NCBI GenBank assembly: GCA_018402085.1
Contig: JAGYJM010000002.1
Coordinates: forward strand, 1,364,001-1,428,000
Direction of reading: 5' to 3'
DNA length: 64,000 bases
DNA from: Flavobacteriales bacterium
Lineage (GTDB): Bacteria > Bacteroidota > Bacteroidia > Flavobacteriales_D > Sanyastnellaceae
The notes under the pieces: generated by a model
Databases searched by the model: none
Told to the model about the DNA's origin: nothing
What the model saw: only the letters and a program-made list of their open reading frames with translations
Position numbers and translations under genes: made by a program
Part shown: positions 55,807-64,000 of the stretch, piece after piece
Layout: each line of letters opens with the position of its first letter
How positions within the stretch are numbered: position 1 is the stretch's first letter

Positions 55807-57138
55807 TCACCCGTTCTTCTTCGATCGGTTTCCTCCTCCGCCCTGGTGGTTACCGCCTGAACGGTGGCGGTTCTCTTTACCTCGGTTACCGCCTTTATGA
55901 CGGGGATTTCCTCCGCCGCTTTTGCGGCGATTACCTCCACCACGGCCTCCCCTTGAGGGTTTGGGGTCATAAGCCGGCGTATCTCCTATAGATTCGGGTG
56001 TCTTGAGCTTTTCTACTTCACTACCGATGAGTTGTTCAATTCGAAAGAATTTCACTTGTTCATCTGGCGAAACAAGGGTAACGGCGCGCCCTTTTCTCGA
56101 GGCCCGTGCTGTTCGTCCGATCCGGTGTACATAGTCTTCGGCATCCTGTGGCACGTCAAAATTGACCACCATCTCAATGTCGTCGATATCGATACCGCGC
56201 GACACCACATTGGTAGCGACCAGCACCGGCAGCTTCCGGTTTCGGAAATCAAGCAGTACCTGTTCGCGCTCTTTCTGTTCGAGATCAGATGAAATTTCAG
56301 CGCAGTTGATACCGCTCTTTTGAAGTCGGCGATTGATGCTGCTCACTTCGCGCTTGGTAGATGCGAACACGATGACGCTTTTCCAGTCTTCTGACTTCAA
56401 TAAGTCTACAAGCACAGGCTCTTTCTGATTGTTAAACACACTGAAAGCGCCCTGCTGAACGCCTTCTGCCGGCTTACTCAGAGCAATATTCACTGTTTCA
56501 GGGTTCTTTAGTATCTGCTTCGTCAAAAACAGGATATTATCGGGCATCGTAGCGGAAAACATCAGCGTCTGGCGCTCTTCATTTGTTTGATTGATGATCC
56601 GCATGATATCGTTGTAAAAGCCCATGTCGAGCATACGGTCGGCCTCATCCAGGATAAGAACCGGAAGCTGCGCCAACGGCACGTATCCCAGATTGATATG
56701 CGAGAGCATACGTCCGGGTGTCGCTATCACAATATCAACGCCTTCGGTCAACGCCTTCTTTTCTTGCGTAAATTCTCTCGCATCTCCCCCACCATAGATG
56801 GCGATGCTCGAAAGACCAGTGAAGTAAGAAAGACCTTGCACGGCCTGGTCAATTTGAACAGCCAGCTCTCGCGTGGGTACAATGATCAGTGCCCCCACTC
56901 CTTTACGGTCAGGGTTCTCCATCAGTCGGTGCATAGTAGGGATCAGGAATGCCGCCGTTTTGCCGGTTCCGGTCTGTGCGATGCCGATGACATCGCGCTT
57001 GCTGAGTATGACGGGAATCGCTCCGGCCTGAATAGGCGTTGGAGTGTCAAATCCCATGGCATCTATGCCATCCAGTACGTCATCATTTAAAGGGAAGTCC
57101 CAGAACTTAATATCCGGGGTTTCATTTGATTGTTCCAT
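55807..57138 (-). CDS. DEAD-box RNA helicase, RhlE-like
   Basis: ATP-dependent RNA helicase for RNA remodelling. The 443 residues have all core motifs in order: Q motif (DALGFDTPTPIQ-like FDTPTPIQAGAIP), AQTGTGKTAAF, PTRELAVQ, TPGRML, DEAD, SAT, and HRIGRTARASRKG. The C-terminal 55 residues are Gly/Arg/Asn-rich (GGRGGGNRRKSGGGNPRH), an RNA-binding disordered tail. A near-consensus -7 box (TATCTTCG, minus strand, 57167-57174) lies 29-36 nt upstream. Confidence 0.95.
   Translation of the reverse strand: MEQSNETPDIKFWDFPLNDDVLDGIDAMGFDTPTPIQAGAIPVILSKRDVIGIAQTGTGKTAAFLIPTMHRLMENPDRKGVGALIIVPTRELAVQIDQAVQGLSYFTGLSSIAIYGGGDAREFTQEKKALTEGVDIVIATPGRMLSHINLGYVPLAQLPVLILDEADRMLDMGFYNDIMRIINQTNEERQTLMFSATMPDNILFLTKQILKNPETVNIALSKPAEGVQQGAFSVFNNQKEPVLVDLLKSEDWKSVIVFASTKREVSSINRRLQKSGINCAEISSDLEQKEREQVLLDFRNRKLPVLVATNVVSRGIDIDDIEMVVNFDVPQDAEDYVHRIGRTARASRKGRAVTLVSPDEQVKFFRIEQLIGSEVEKLKTPESIGDTPAYDPKPSRGGRGGGNRRKSGGGNPRHKGGNRGKENRHRSGGNHQGGGGNRSKKNG
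55910..55928 (-). repeat. GGATG hairpin motif, copy 15 (GGAGG variant)
   Basis: CCTCC then GCCGC/GCGGC arms around TTTT, in the Gly/Arg tail of the helicase gene (R-R-K-S-G-G). Confidence 0.6.
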
Positions 57139-57292
57139 AGTGTGTGTGGGTTCCGTTGACCCGTGGCGAAGATAAGGTATTCAGAAGACTGTCGGCAGAC
57201 AGCCGTCTGCGGTCTGTGTGACAATGACCTACCGTCATCCAGCCAGTCTGATGCCTGGAAGGCGTCGCCACTTAATTCACCCGAAAAACGAA

Positions 57293-57312
57293 GCCGCGCA
57301 CGTATGCGCGGC
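57293..57312. repeat. Intergenic hairpin GCCGCGCA/TGCGCGGC
   Basis: Perfect 8-bp arms with a 4-nt loop between the helicase and S41 genes. The GCGCA-nnTA-TGCGC core is shared with the third hairpin of the arrays at 24664 and 55588. Confidence 0.65.
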
Positions 57313-57334
57313 ACCCCAGACCCCAGACACCATG

Positions 57335-58786
57335 TCAATGACCAACCATTTCCAGGAAGGCCTTCCGACAAACATCCGTATAGTCTTTCAAGTCTTGTGG
57401 CGTTGGAGATACAGGCACATCGGGCAAAACCGGAGTTTGAGGGTATTCGAAGTTGTTCAGGTTGTTGAATCGGATGCTCGCAACCAGCACCGGCAGGCCA
57501 CTTTCTTTGAGCTTCAGCATCACTGCATTTCCCCAGGTGCCGGAGATCGGTCCAAGGCAGGCTTCGCCGATGATCGGACCACGTTCAGTAAGTTTAAACA
57601 TGCCCGCGAAATTCACACTTGCCGATCCTGTGAGCCCGTTTACAAAGAGCGCACATTGTCTGTCGTAAGTGAGCTTCTCATTTACCGGTTCCGGCTCTTT
57701 AAAATAAACGGTATCCTGCGCTCCTACAGGCAGCTCAGTCAGCCGGAGGTAATTAATCACATCTTCGTCTTTGCCTCTGAAATTACGTAGCACCCAGCGA
57801 TTCCACCGCTTGAAGGTCTGGCGGTACCGCTCTTCGGAGTCGTGGCTTTGCCTGCCTATTACGTTTGCAGGTACCGGTCGTTCATGCACCCGGTCGATGT
57901 ACGCAAACAGCCGCTCCATACGGTTCGATTTCCCACCGGTATTATCACGGAGATCAATGGCAAGCCAATCAACATCATGGCGCCGGATTTTGCGAAAAGA
58001 GCGCTTGAGAAAACGATCAAACCGCCCCTGCCCTTTGTAACTGAATGACCCGATGCGCAAAATGGCATACCGCCCCCCTTTGTTGATCTCAAGGTCGTAG
58101 ACCTGCTCTTTGTCATGCTTTTTGTGCTGCTTCCGAAGTGTTTTCCAGGTGTTGCCCGGGTAAACGATGCTGAGGGTATCCCGCTCTCCCGGCCTGATCA
58201 GTTTGATGATGTTCTCCCTCTTCACATCGCTGAATACGGCGCAAAAGCGCCGGAAGAGCACATCGTTGATTCTTCGGAAGGCCGTGATGGAATGCCCTTC
58301 GTAAATACTGAAATCACCGATTCGCCGGTGCACCTCTTTCGCAGAGTAATCGTTAATGGAAATGAGCTCCGCACCCCTCGGAAGCAGAAATTGTCCGTCA
58401 TCTGAGATGTACAGTTTATCATCGATGCTTCGGATACCGAAATCAAGCAAGAGTCCGCCTTCACGCAAATACAGCCCGATCAACGCCGGAAAATTGAGCG
58501 TTGTATGACTGTCTCTGAGGGTGCGCAAGGTCTTTCCTACCGTTCCGGCAAAGGCATAATAGGTTTGTCCGTCGGCAACTTCCCGTTCGGCCATGGCAAA
58601 GGCAGTGTCGAGCTGCACTCGGGTGCAGTAGATGTATGGACTCGGGTGGATTTCATCAATTTTGGAGCGCAGGTGGTGGAGGTCTTCAATGAGTTTTTCA
58701 CCGGGAATGACCGAATCCTGGAGGCTTTGCGAATCCGCCGCTTTCGCGGCGAAAAGAAAAACGAGAACAATCAGCTTGATACGCAT
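57335..58786 (-). CDS. S41-type peptidase, exported
   Basis: Serine protease of the C-terminal-processing family, exported by a signal peptide (RIKLIVLVFLFAAKAADSQ) from ATG 58786. About 483 residues: an N-terminal helical part (LHHLRSKIDEIHPSPYIYCTRVQLDTAFAMAE, typical of S41 proteins), a degenerate PDZ-like middle and the catalytic part with LAIDLRDNTGGKSNRM and CALFVNGLTGSASVNFAGMFK (the Ser is in the GSAS block) and IIGEACLGPISGTWGN. It is the last gene of the riboswitch-led operon, 38 nt after the TraB gene. Substrate unknown. Confidence 0.85.
   Translation of the reverse strand: MRIKLIVLVFLFAAKAADSQSLQDSVIPGEKLIEDLHHLRSKIDEIHPSPYIYCTRVQLDTAFAMAEREVADGQTYYAFAGTVGKTLRTLRDSHTTLNFPALIGLYLREGGLLLDFGIRSIDDKLYISDDGQFLLPRGAELISINDYSAKEVHRRIGDFSIYEGHSITAFRRINDVLFRRFCAVFSDVKRENIIKLIRPGERDTLSIVYPGNTWKTLRKQHKKHDKEQVYDLEINKGGRYAILRIGSFSYKGQGRFDRFLKRSFRKIRRHDVDWLAIDLRDNTGGKSNRMERLFAYIDRVHERPVPANVIGRQSHDSEERYRQTFKRWNRWVLRNFRGKDEDVINYLRLTELPVGAQDTVYFKEPEPVNEKLTYDRQCALFVNGLTGSASVNFAGMFKLTERGPIIGEACLGPISGTWGNAVMLKLKESGLPVLVASIRFNNLNNFEYPQTPVLPDVPVSPTPQDLKDYTDVCRKAFLEMVGH
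58238..58256 (+). repeat. GGATG hairpin motif, copy 16 (GGAAG variant)
   Basis: Arms GGCGC/GCGCC, loop AAAA, tail GGAAG, antisense in the S41 gene. Confidence 0.6.
58732..58750 (-). repeat. GGATG hairpin motif, copy 17
   Basis: AATCC then GCCGC/GCGGC arms around TTTC. It encodes the end of the S41 signal peptide (A-A-K-A-A-D-S). Confidence 0.7.
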
Positions 58787-58824
58787 CAGATTCAGAACGG
58801 GATACTGCTGCATTTCTTGCATGT

Positions 58825-59742
58825 TCAGGGCATCGGGATGGCTGTCACGCGGTAACCGGCTTTACGAAAGGCGTTAATCAGCCCGGTTTCGCCGCTCAGA
58901 TGCAAGGCACCCACAGCACAGAATACCGGGCGCCCCTGGGCGACGATAGGCTCAAGCTTCTCAAACATTTCGCTGTTTCTGCGATTTACAAGTCCGTCAT
59001 CCATCGACTGCACAAAGGTTTCTCTTCGATACACCGCATCCAGGCAGTCGAGGTCGGCATTAGCGTAACACATTTTCAGCTCCTCCGTCATCGCTTTCTG
59101 CTCATCATATTCATCGATGCTCTCGAGCAACATTTCAGCCTGGTCTTTTAGCGGGATGTCTTCAACAGCTTTCATTTGGGACTCTACCGTCTCCAGAGGC
59201 TGAATGTCGCATCCCGCCGCTTCTGCGGCGCGCTGAAGCTGCACATCGAGCACCTCGTCTTCCGTGCTTTGAAACTCGAGCTCGGTCAAAGCTGCAGCGA
59301 TCCAGAAGGGTTTCATGGCGAGCATCATCATTCCTGCCGGACCCATTTTTTCAGAAATGAACCCGCGGATACGCCTCATCTCGTCTTCCGAGTAGAGCAT
59401 GTCAAGGGTAGTGTCGCTGAGGAACATCATGCCCATGAGCTCCATGGATGGCTCTAAGTCAATGACATCCACTTCGTTGCAATAGGTGGATGATTTCTGA
59501 ATGTACGGCACGATAGACGAAATGTGTTTTGTCGCTATGCTGTCACTGACATGCATGGAGCCAAAGAGGTACGAAGGCTGACTGAGATCTTTGCCTTCTA
59601 TGGCGTACAAGAGCGAAGATGTGGACACGTCGGACGTGGCTGCATCTTTTTTATTCGCGCAAGAGGCAAAAACAAACGCCGTGACCGCAAAGGCGATCAC
59701 AGCGTTCGACATACGTATTGAGAAGGTTGTTATGTTTTTCAT
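58825..59742 (-). CDS. TraB/GumN family lipoprotein
   Basis: TraB/GumN proteins have a fold related to erythromycin esterase/Tiki proteases with a GxxH motif; their function in most bacteria is unknown. The 305 residues begin with a lipoprotein signal (FVFASC, Cys28), then LLYAIEGKDLSQPSYLFGSMHVSD with the GxxH-like GSMH, and end with the second family motif FCAVGALHLSGETGLINAFRKAGYRV. It overlaps the BtuG-like gene by 4 nt (ATGA), so it belongs to the cobalamin-regulated operon. Confidence 0.88.
   Translation of the reverse strand: MKNITTFSIRMSNAVIAFAVTAFVFASCANKKDAATSDVSTSSLLYAIEGKDLSQPSYLFGSMHVSDSIATKHISSIVPYIQKSSTYCNEVDVIDLEPSMELMGMMFLSDTTLDMLYSEDEMRRIRGFISEKMGPAGMMMLAMKPFWIAAALTELEFQSTEDEVLDVQLQRAAEAAGCDIQPLETVESQMKAVEDIPLKDQAEMLLESIDEYDEQKAMTEELKMCYANADLDCLDAVYRRETFVQSMDDGLVNRRNSEMFEKLEPIVAQGRPVFCAVGALHLSGETGLINAFRKAGYRVTAIPMP
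59210..59230 (-). repeat. GGATG hairpin motif, copy 18
   Basis: CATCC then CGCCGC/GCGGCG arms around TTCT, in the TraB gene (A-A-E-A-A-G-C). Confidence 0.75.
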
Positions 59743-60827
59743 TCTGACTGATAAACGTAAGCGCGCGGCGCAATACCGACGTTATACGAAGCTACAAAGA
59801 CCCCTTCAGATGTGAGCACGCTCACTTCATCATTATCCACATAGTTGGGAACACTGCTCGCATAGACTTCATCAGTGACCGGGTTGACGCCCACTGAATG
59901 AAAGGGTCCGCCGCTGAAAGTGGTGCTGAATTCGCCGTTGACGATATTGAACGGACGGATGCTTCCTTCGTTCACGAGGTACAAGCGGTTTCTGTCACCG
60001 TCGATGCTCATAAACTGCGGGTGATCGCCAAGTTCACCAATCTGGAGCTGACCTGTGATGACCTGCGACGCACCATCGATGCGCTGAAGGGAGGCCTCGG
60101 TCTCGCTCACGATGTTCCAGTCAGCGTCGTATTCGATGGCGCCTTTACAGAGCACCCACACGTTGTTCTGGTAGTCAACTTCGAGGCTCACAGGAACATC
60201 TCCCGTCTCAACGGTGGCAATTACGGCGTCACTGACCGGGTCTATGACGCTGACAGTATTATCAATACCGAAGCCGCCGCTGTTGGCAACGAAGAGGTAG
60301 ATACCGTTATAGGCAATTTGTTCAGGGCCGTCGCCTACGCTAATGCTGCCGGTCACCTGAAGGCTCAACGGGTCAAAGATCAGGAGCTCTCCTGCTCCGC
60401 TGCCGTTGCTTATGTAGCCTTTTGAAGCAGAAATTACAAAGACATCACGCGGATAGTCGCAACCTGTTATCGTGCCGATCAATGAGAAATCATCGGGATT
60501 GATGACATCAACTTTCTGACTGTTATTGAGCAAGGCATATCCGCGGCCGTTGAATTCGCGGTATTGCTGAAGCACATCGCCCGGCGCTACGCCATTTGCA
60601 GCGCTGTAAAGGGCATTTGCCACGCTCCCATCGTCATAAATTTTATGCAGACTCGCGTTGGAGGCTCCAAAAGTGCCCTCACAGGCAACCACCATACCGG
60701 TCGTCACGGCCGGTGGATCTATCATTACTTCTTCTTCGTCTTTCTTACATCCTGCGAAGAGCAGCGATGCAGCGAGCGACAAGGCCATCAGCCTGTTCAG
60801 CGGTTGTTTGAGGTATTCCATGTCCAT
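59739..60827 (-). CDS. YncE/DUF5074-type beta-propeller lipoprotein, BtuG-like
   Basis: Surface lipoprotein predicted to bind cobalamin and hand it to BtuB, by analogy with BtuG of Bacteroides, a propeller of this kind. Lipobox LFAGC (Cys27 from the ATG at 60827; ATG 60821 and 60788 are alternatives). The rest, about 335 residues, is a seven-bladed propeller of YncE type with repeated blocks (DVINPDDFSLIGTITG, LLIFDPLSLQVTGSISVGDGPEQIAYNG, VSVIDPVSDAVIATVETGDVPVSLEVD). It overlaps the end of btuB by 31 nt. The BtuG role rests on context plus fold, not on identity. Confidence 0.82.
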   Translation of the reverse strand: MDMEYLKQPLNRLMALSLAASLLFAGCKKDEEEVMIDPPAVTTGMVVACEGTFGASNASLHKIYDDGSVANALYSAANGVAPGDVLQQYREFNGRGYALLNNSQKVDVINPDDFSLIGTITGCDYPRDVFVISASKGYISNGSGAGELLIFDPLSLQVTGSISVGDGPEQIAYNGIYLFVANSGGFGIDNTVSVIDPVSDAVIATVETGDVPVSLEVDYQNNVWVLCKGAIEYDADWNIVSETEASLQRIDGASQVITGQLQIGELGDHPQFMSIDGDRNRLYLVNEGSIRPFNIVNGEFSTTFSGGPFHSVGVNPVTDEVYASSVPNYVDNDEVSVLTSEGVFVASYNVGIAPRAYVYQSE

Positions 60828-62683
60828 TGTAGGTTTAGAGAAATTACACGTCCGGGTGCAGCCGTTCGGGCCACACGAAAATCCATCACATCACCGGCGT
60901 TACGCACGGCCAATGACAAAAGCAAGCTATGATCAAGCCACTCCATGCGATAACCGGCGAAGGCATCCGCCAGCAGCAGGGCATCCTGGTGACCGAAATC
61001 GGCATTGAGCCTGGTGTAGGTGAAGGCATTGCTGACGAATCGTACAACGCCTCCAAGGGTAAGCGCGCCAACGCGGTACTGAAGCCCATACCTGAGTTGA
61101 ACCGCCGGATAGAATGCCTTCGTAAGTAAGTCTGCATCAAGCGAATTGACCTGAATATTGGCGCGCAGATTCTGATCTATACTATGGTTGCGCAGTTCCA
61201 TGCGGTGCCTGAGCAAACCTTCGACTCCGGCAGCTTCTACATCGCTCCGGTTCTGTGCCCTCCATCCCTGCTCGCCGGGCTCCCATGAAATCAGCCGCCT
61301 CATGCGTTGTCCGTAAATCATGATATGCCCGCTGAGTCCCTTCCGGTCATAGAGCGCGAGACCAGTTTCAGCGCTGTAGCCACGTTCAGGCATCAGGTCT
61401 GGGTTTCCGCCGGGTTGCCAGTACAATTCATTGAGGTCGGCGTAGCGAAAGGTGTTTTTAATAGCTGCGAAAAATCGCAGGATGCGTCCACGGCGTTCCA
61501 TCCGCAAATTCACCACAGGCAAAGCCTCACCAGCCCCGATGTCATAACGGCCGCTCGCATCGATAAGGTATCGGAAACTACTCCAGGTCAGTGATGCCTG
61601 CGGACCATGCAGCAACCTAGTCTGTTGACCTCCGGAGTACGCGCTGATGTGCGCTGATTCACGGTGGATGTCATACCCCAGCCGGAGATGAACCTGGCCT
61701 TTCGAGCGTGCATAGCCGAGACGATAATAATGCCGGCTCGTTCTTATGCGGGAATCGATGCTCAGCGGGGCGTCTTGAGAAGGACGATCACGGTAGTGCT
61801 GACCTTCTTCGAAGAAGGCTGCTCGGACGGAGAACGTACCGATAACGCTCTCGTATTTTAATCCGGCATTCACCCGCAATGCCGAGTCGCGCTGCGTCGC
61901 GAAGCTTTGTCCGTAACTCCCCAGAATCTCCGGGATGTGCAAATAAGACTGTTGCACCCAAATGGCAGCATCGGCAGTGAGTCCGGCAGCCGGACTTCCG
62001 GTGAACTGCTGCATGAGCGAAGAGCGGTTGTAGTTATTATGGCGCTGGTTCAATTCGGGTGTCCCTGCAAGCAACGGATCGTTGAATGCGAATTCATTTC
62101 TGAACCGGTCAACCTGCGCGGTAGTGCTGCAATGCCACTTTTCACCCAGTGCAATACCCGCTTTGCCGTTCACAGAAAGATTCAGGAGGTCATCATAGCC
62201 GATACGCAATGATTGCTGCTCTGTCGGCTCGCGACTGTCGAGCCATAGTGTACCTGCAGCGCCACCTGAATTTACAAAACCGCTGCGTGCTCCTCTGAGA
62301 ATAGTGATCTGATCAAAGAGCGATGCAGGCAATGCACCCAGATCAGCAAGTCCGAGCGAGGGCGACTGTATCGGTATACCGTTCCAGAGTACATTCACAT
62401 GGTCGCCTGAGAGGCCACGTCCATTGGCGGTAACAGCAGTTCCTGCCGGGCCGTACGTACGAACATTCATGGTGCTACCCAGGGCAAGGATGTCGCCCAC
62501 AGAGGCGGGCGGAAGTAATTGCATAAGGAGGCTGTCAGGAACTTCCTTGAGAAAAGGATCCGGACAGACGGCTTCAATAGCCACTTCTGCATCAGGAAGT
62601 TCGATGTGTGTGCGCAGTGTATCGTATTGCGCCACAGCGAAACTGCCGAGCAGGCTCGATATGATGACGAGTAGAATTCGCAT
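60797..62683 (-). CDS. btuB: TonB-dependent cobalamin receptor BtuB-like
   Basis: Outer-membrane importer of corrinoids. The 628 residues have a signal peptide (MRILLVIISSLLGSFAVAQ), a plug with VGDILALGSTMNVRTYGPAGTAVTANGRGLSGDHVNVLWNG-type sequence and a 22-strand barrel ending LNLQWTW. There is no N-terminal carboxypeptidase-like domain, unlike the other TonB receptor here. The cobalamin riboswitch directly upstream is the main evidence for substrate. Confidence 0.92.
   Translation of the reverse strand: MRILLVIISSLLGSFAVAQYDTLRTHIELPDAEVAIEAVCPDPFLKEVPDSLLMQLLPPASVGDILALGSTMNVRTYGPAGTAVTANGRGLSGDHVNVLWNGIPIQSPSLGLADLGALPASLFDQITILRGARSGFVNSGGAAGTLWLDSREPTEQQSLRIGYDDLLNLSVNGKAGIALGEKWHCSTTAQVDRFRNEFAFNDPLLAGTPELNQRHNNYNRSSLMQQFTGSPAAGLTADAAIWVQQSYLHIPEILGSYGQSFATQRDSALRVNAGLKYESVIGTFSVRAAFFEEGQHYRDRPSQDAPLSIDSRIRTSRHYYRLGYARSKGQVHLRLGYDIHRESAHISAYSGGQQTRLLHGPQASLTWSSFRYLIDASGRYDIGAGEALPVVNLRMERRGRILRFFAAIKNTFRYADLNELYWQPGGNPDLMPERGYSAETGLALYDRKGLSGHIMIYGQRMRRLISWEPGEQGWRAQNRSDVEAAGVEGLLRHRMELRNHSIDQNLRANIQVNSLDADLLTKAFYPAVQLRYGLQYRVGALTLGGVVRFVSNAFTYTRLNADFGHQDALLLADAFAGYRMEWLDHSLLLSLAVRNAGDVMDFRVARTAAPGRVISLNLQWTWNTSNNR
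61466..61484 (+). repeat. GGATG hairpin motif, copy 19
   Basis: Arms TGCGA/TCGCA, loop AAAA, tail GGATG, antisense in btuB. Confidence 0.75.
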
Positions 62684-62721
62684 ACCTCCCTTACACTTGC
62701 ACCGAGTGCGTTTTGGCAGTT

Positions 62722-62900
62722 AAAGCTGAGGGCAGGTCTTCTGACTCGTTCTGTTATTGCGCCTTCCCATCTCAAGCGAGACAGTGGCTTCAGGAATGCA
62801 ACAACACGTGTTGAACTTACAGCTGCGGGCACAGTTCCGGATTCTCACCGGATTCCCTTTTCATCCTCCCGAAGTGCCACTCCGGGAAGAACCGATCAGC
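62722..62900 (-). promoter_or_regulatory. Cobalamin riboswitch
   Basis: Read on the minus strand it contains the textbook B12 aptamer blocks in order: GGGAATCCGGTGAGAATCC, then CTGTGCCCGCAGCTGTAAG, a GGGAAGGC stem, and the closing GAGTCAGAAGACCTGCC box. It lies between a promoter box (62905-62912) and the btuB start (62683). Ligand binding is expected to shut off the btuB operon. Confidence 0.96.
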
Positions 62901-62904
62901 ACAG

Positions 62905-62912
62905 CAAAAGTA
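62905..62912 (-). promoter_or_regulatory. -7 box of the cobalamin operon
   Basis: Perfect TACTTTTG on the minus strand, immediately upstream of the riboswitch. No TTG at the expected -33 distance. Confidence 0.6.
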
Positions 62913-62987
62913 ATGAATAGTAAATAATTAACAGTGAGTAATAAATGAGAGTGAGAATGAAAATCAATATGTAGGCGCACACTGTAG

Positions 62988-63205
62988 GCGCACACTGCAG
63001 TGTGCGCATGGAAATGGAATACCGGGAGGGACGGCCTTCCAGCCGTCCGCCGATTTTCGAATCACCCCGATTTTCGTGAATTAGCAATATGCAGGCGCAC
63101 ACTGCAGTGTGCGCATGGAAATGGAAATCGATATGGCCTGCGCCGCATCCTTGCGGCGCCGTTGTTTTAAAAGGTAAAACCGTAGGGACGCGATTCATCG
63201 CGTCC
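62988..63205 (+). repeat. Composite hairpin array
   Basis: Perfect 20-mer GCGCACACTGCAGTGTGCGC twice (62988-63007 and 63095-63114), each followed by ATGGAAATGGAA. Other hairpins: GGACGGC/GCCGTCC (63029-63048), GCGCCGCA/TGCGGCGC (63140-63159) and GGACGCGA/TCGCGTCC (63186-63205). The unit 63095-63159 matches 51688-51739 in inverted orientation. Confidence 0.8.
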
Positions 63206-63379
63206 GTTCATTGTCAGGCAGGTTCTGTTTGGTGAATGGCTATCGAAATGGAATACCGAACAGCTTTCAGGTCATCACCGACCGCCGGAAATAGCGGCTG
63301 CAATGCGAAGGCCGCCCAAGACAGCCATAAGGAGCACAGATATACGCTTCAAAATCAACCACCGACCACCAACCACAAT

Positions 63380-64000
63380 TTACTCCCCTTCCCACTCCGT
63401 AAAGAACTGAGTGAGGTAACTCATCATAAAAGCATGTCGCTCTTCAGCCATTTTTCTTCCACTTATTGTTTGCATGCGATCTTTCAATAAGAGAAGCTTC
63501 TCGTAAAAGTGATTGATCGTATGGCCGTCATCAGTAGCGTAGTCTTCAAAATTGTCGTGAAGCCGGGGAGATCGGTCAGGATGGTACAGCAGACGTCCTC
63601 TTGAACCGCCGTAGGCGAAGGCGCGGGCAATACCGATAGCACCTAACGCGTCAAGGCGGTCAGCGTCTTGAACGCATGCGGCTTCTAAAGAAGAAACCGG
63701 GGTATCCACTCCTGCGCCTTTGAAGCTAACCTCAGCTACAATGGTGGATACCCTGCTTGCCAACGTTTCATCATCAGCAAACTGCATCACCAGCTCGTGC
63801 GCTCGTCGGGGTCCGATACTGAGGTCGTTGTCGTGAAACTTGTGATCGGCAATATCATGCAGCAGTGCTGCTAACTCCGTAATTTCCTTGTCTGCGCCTT
63901 CATTTTCAGCCAGTTTAACCGCATTGTTTCTCACGCGGTGGATGTGCCACCAATCGTGCCCGCTTCCCTCCTCTTTAAAAAGCGAACAGACATACTGTTC
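63380..64000 (-). CDS. HD-domain phosphohydrolase (partial, N-terminus outside window)
   Basis: Metal-dependent HD hydrolase of the YedJ-like group, substrate unknown (phosphate esters or nucleotides). The frame is open to the right edge: before the GTG at 63934 it continues upstream as ...SGHDWWHIHRVRNNAVKLAE, which holds the first metal-binding His and the family GHDWxHI block, so the GTG is not the start. HD motif in LAALLHDIADHKFHD, then CVQDADRLDALGAIGIARAFAYGG with the final Asp. The stop is at 63380-63382. About 207 residues are seen and probably few are missing. Confidence 0.92.
   Translation of the reverse strand, partial: EQYVCSLFKEEGSGHDWWHIHRVRNNAVKLAENEGADKEITELAALLHDIADHKFHDNDLSIGPRRAHELVMQFADDETLASRVSTIVAEVSFKGAGVDTPVSSLEAACVQDADRLDALGAIGIARAFAYGGSRGRLLYHPDRSPRLHDNFEDYATDDGHTINHFYEKLLLLKDRMQTISGRKMAEERHAFMMSYLTQFFTEWEGE

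Larger units (their letters stand above)
62684..63379. other. Gene-free region: riboswitch leader and hairpin arrays
   Basis: No gene seen. 62684-62912 is the btuB leader; 62930-63210 carries the hairpin array; 63210-63379 has further GC-rich hairpin-like words and ACCACCAACCAC text without a recognised function. Confidence 0.6.

Noticed and set aside
62896-63198. Open frame of 100 codons on the minus strand in the hairpin array
   Set aside because: It is made of repeated hairpin text and low-complexity hydrophobic codons; no family resemblance and no start context.

Overview
The window reads as one contiguous chromosome segment of a free-living Bacteroidota bacterium, most likely a Flavobacteriales/Cryomorphaceae-type heterotroph. 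The placement rests on several marks: Bacteroidota -7 boxes (TAnnTTTG) close to start codons, many secreted proteins with the C-terminal tail used by the type IX secretion system (T9SS), PorT- and PorE-like T9SS parts, SprB-like repeats, DUF4293 beside rho, a fused CcoN-CcoO oxidase subunit, and a cobalamin riboswitch ahead of a BtuB/BtuG-like pair. No phage, insertion sequence, rRNA, tRNA or CRISPR array was recognised.

Layout. 1-2103: ergothioneine-type pair egtB-egtD (egtD cut by the left edge). 2233-6765: T9SS cargo (an SprB-repeat protein and a cupredoxin), a thioesterase and a membrane protein with a cysteine-less thioredoxin-like domain. 7017-10991: HU, trmH, a MATE exporter, fmt and an XRE regulator. 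10970-14493: the two methylmalonyl-CoA mutase subunits. 14560-18960: csaA, a PAS histidine kinase, a GmhB-like phosphatase coupled to a class IV aminotransferase, and a small secreted protein. 19158-24488: an ABM-domain gene between two repeat copies, an FG-GAP/ASPIC T9SS protein and a five-heme cytochrome c with a T9SS tail. 24933-35033: hemN and the full cbb3 oxidase gene set (ccoI, S, NO, Q, P, G, H and a SafE-like gene). 35160-37579: a response regulator and PAS kinase. 37743-45658: a penicillin-acylase-like hydrolase, a PQQ-type sugar dehydrogenase with T9SS tail, a TonB receptor and a PorE-like OmpA protein. 45734-50913: phosphoesterase, DUF4293, rho, porT and yjbQ. 50922-55320: a small T9SS protein, surE, lpxB and a SpoIID-domain protein. 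55807-62683: a DEAD helicase and a four-gene cobalamin-riboswitch operon (btuB, btuG-like, TraB/GumN, S41). 63380-64000: an HD hydrolase cut by the right edge.

How it fits together. Microaerobic respiration (cbb3 oxidase with its copper and heme supply) sits next to redox proteins predicted to be carried to the cell surface by the T9SS (cytochrome c, cupredoxin, PQQ dehydrogenase). Cobalamin uptake under riboswitch control fits the B12-dependent methylmalonyl-CoA mutase in the same window.

The most unusual signal is not a gene. A 19-bp motif, a perfect hairpin with variable but complementary arms, an A-rich 3-4-nt loop and a constant GGAT(G) on one side, occurs 19 times in 64 kb, 17 of them inside protein-coding genes. 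The intergenic gaps also carry ordered arrays of other short hairpins, and two such arrays recur at distant sites.
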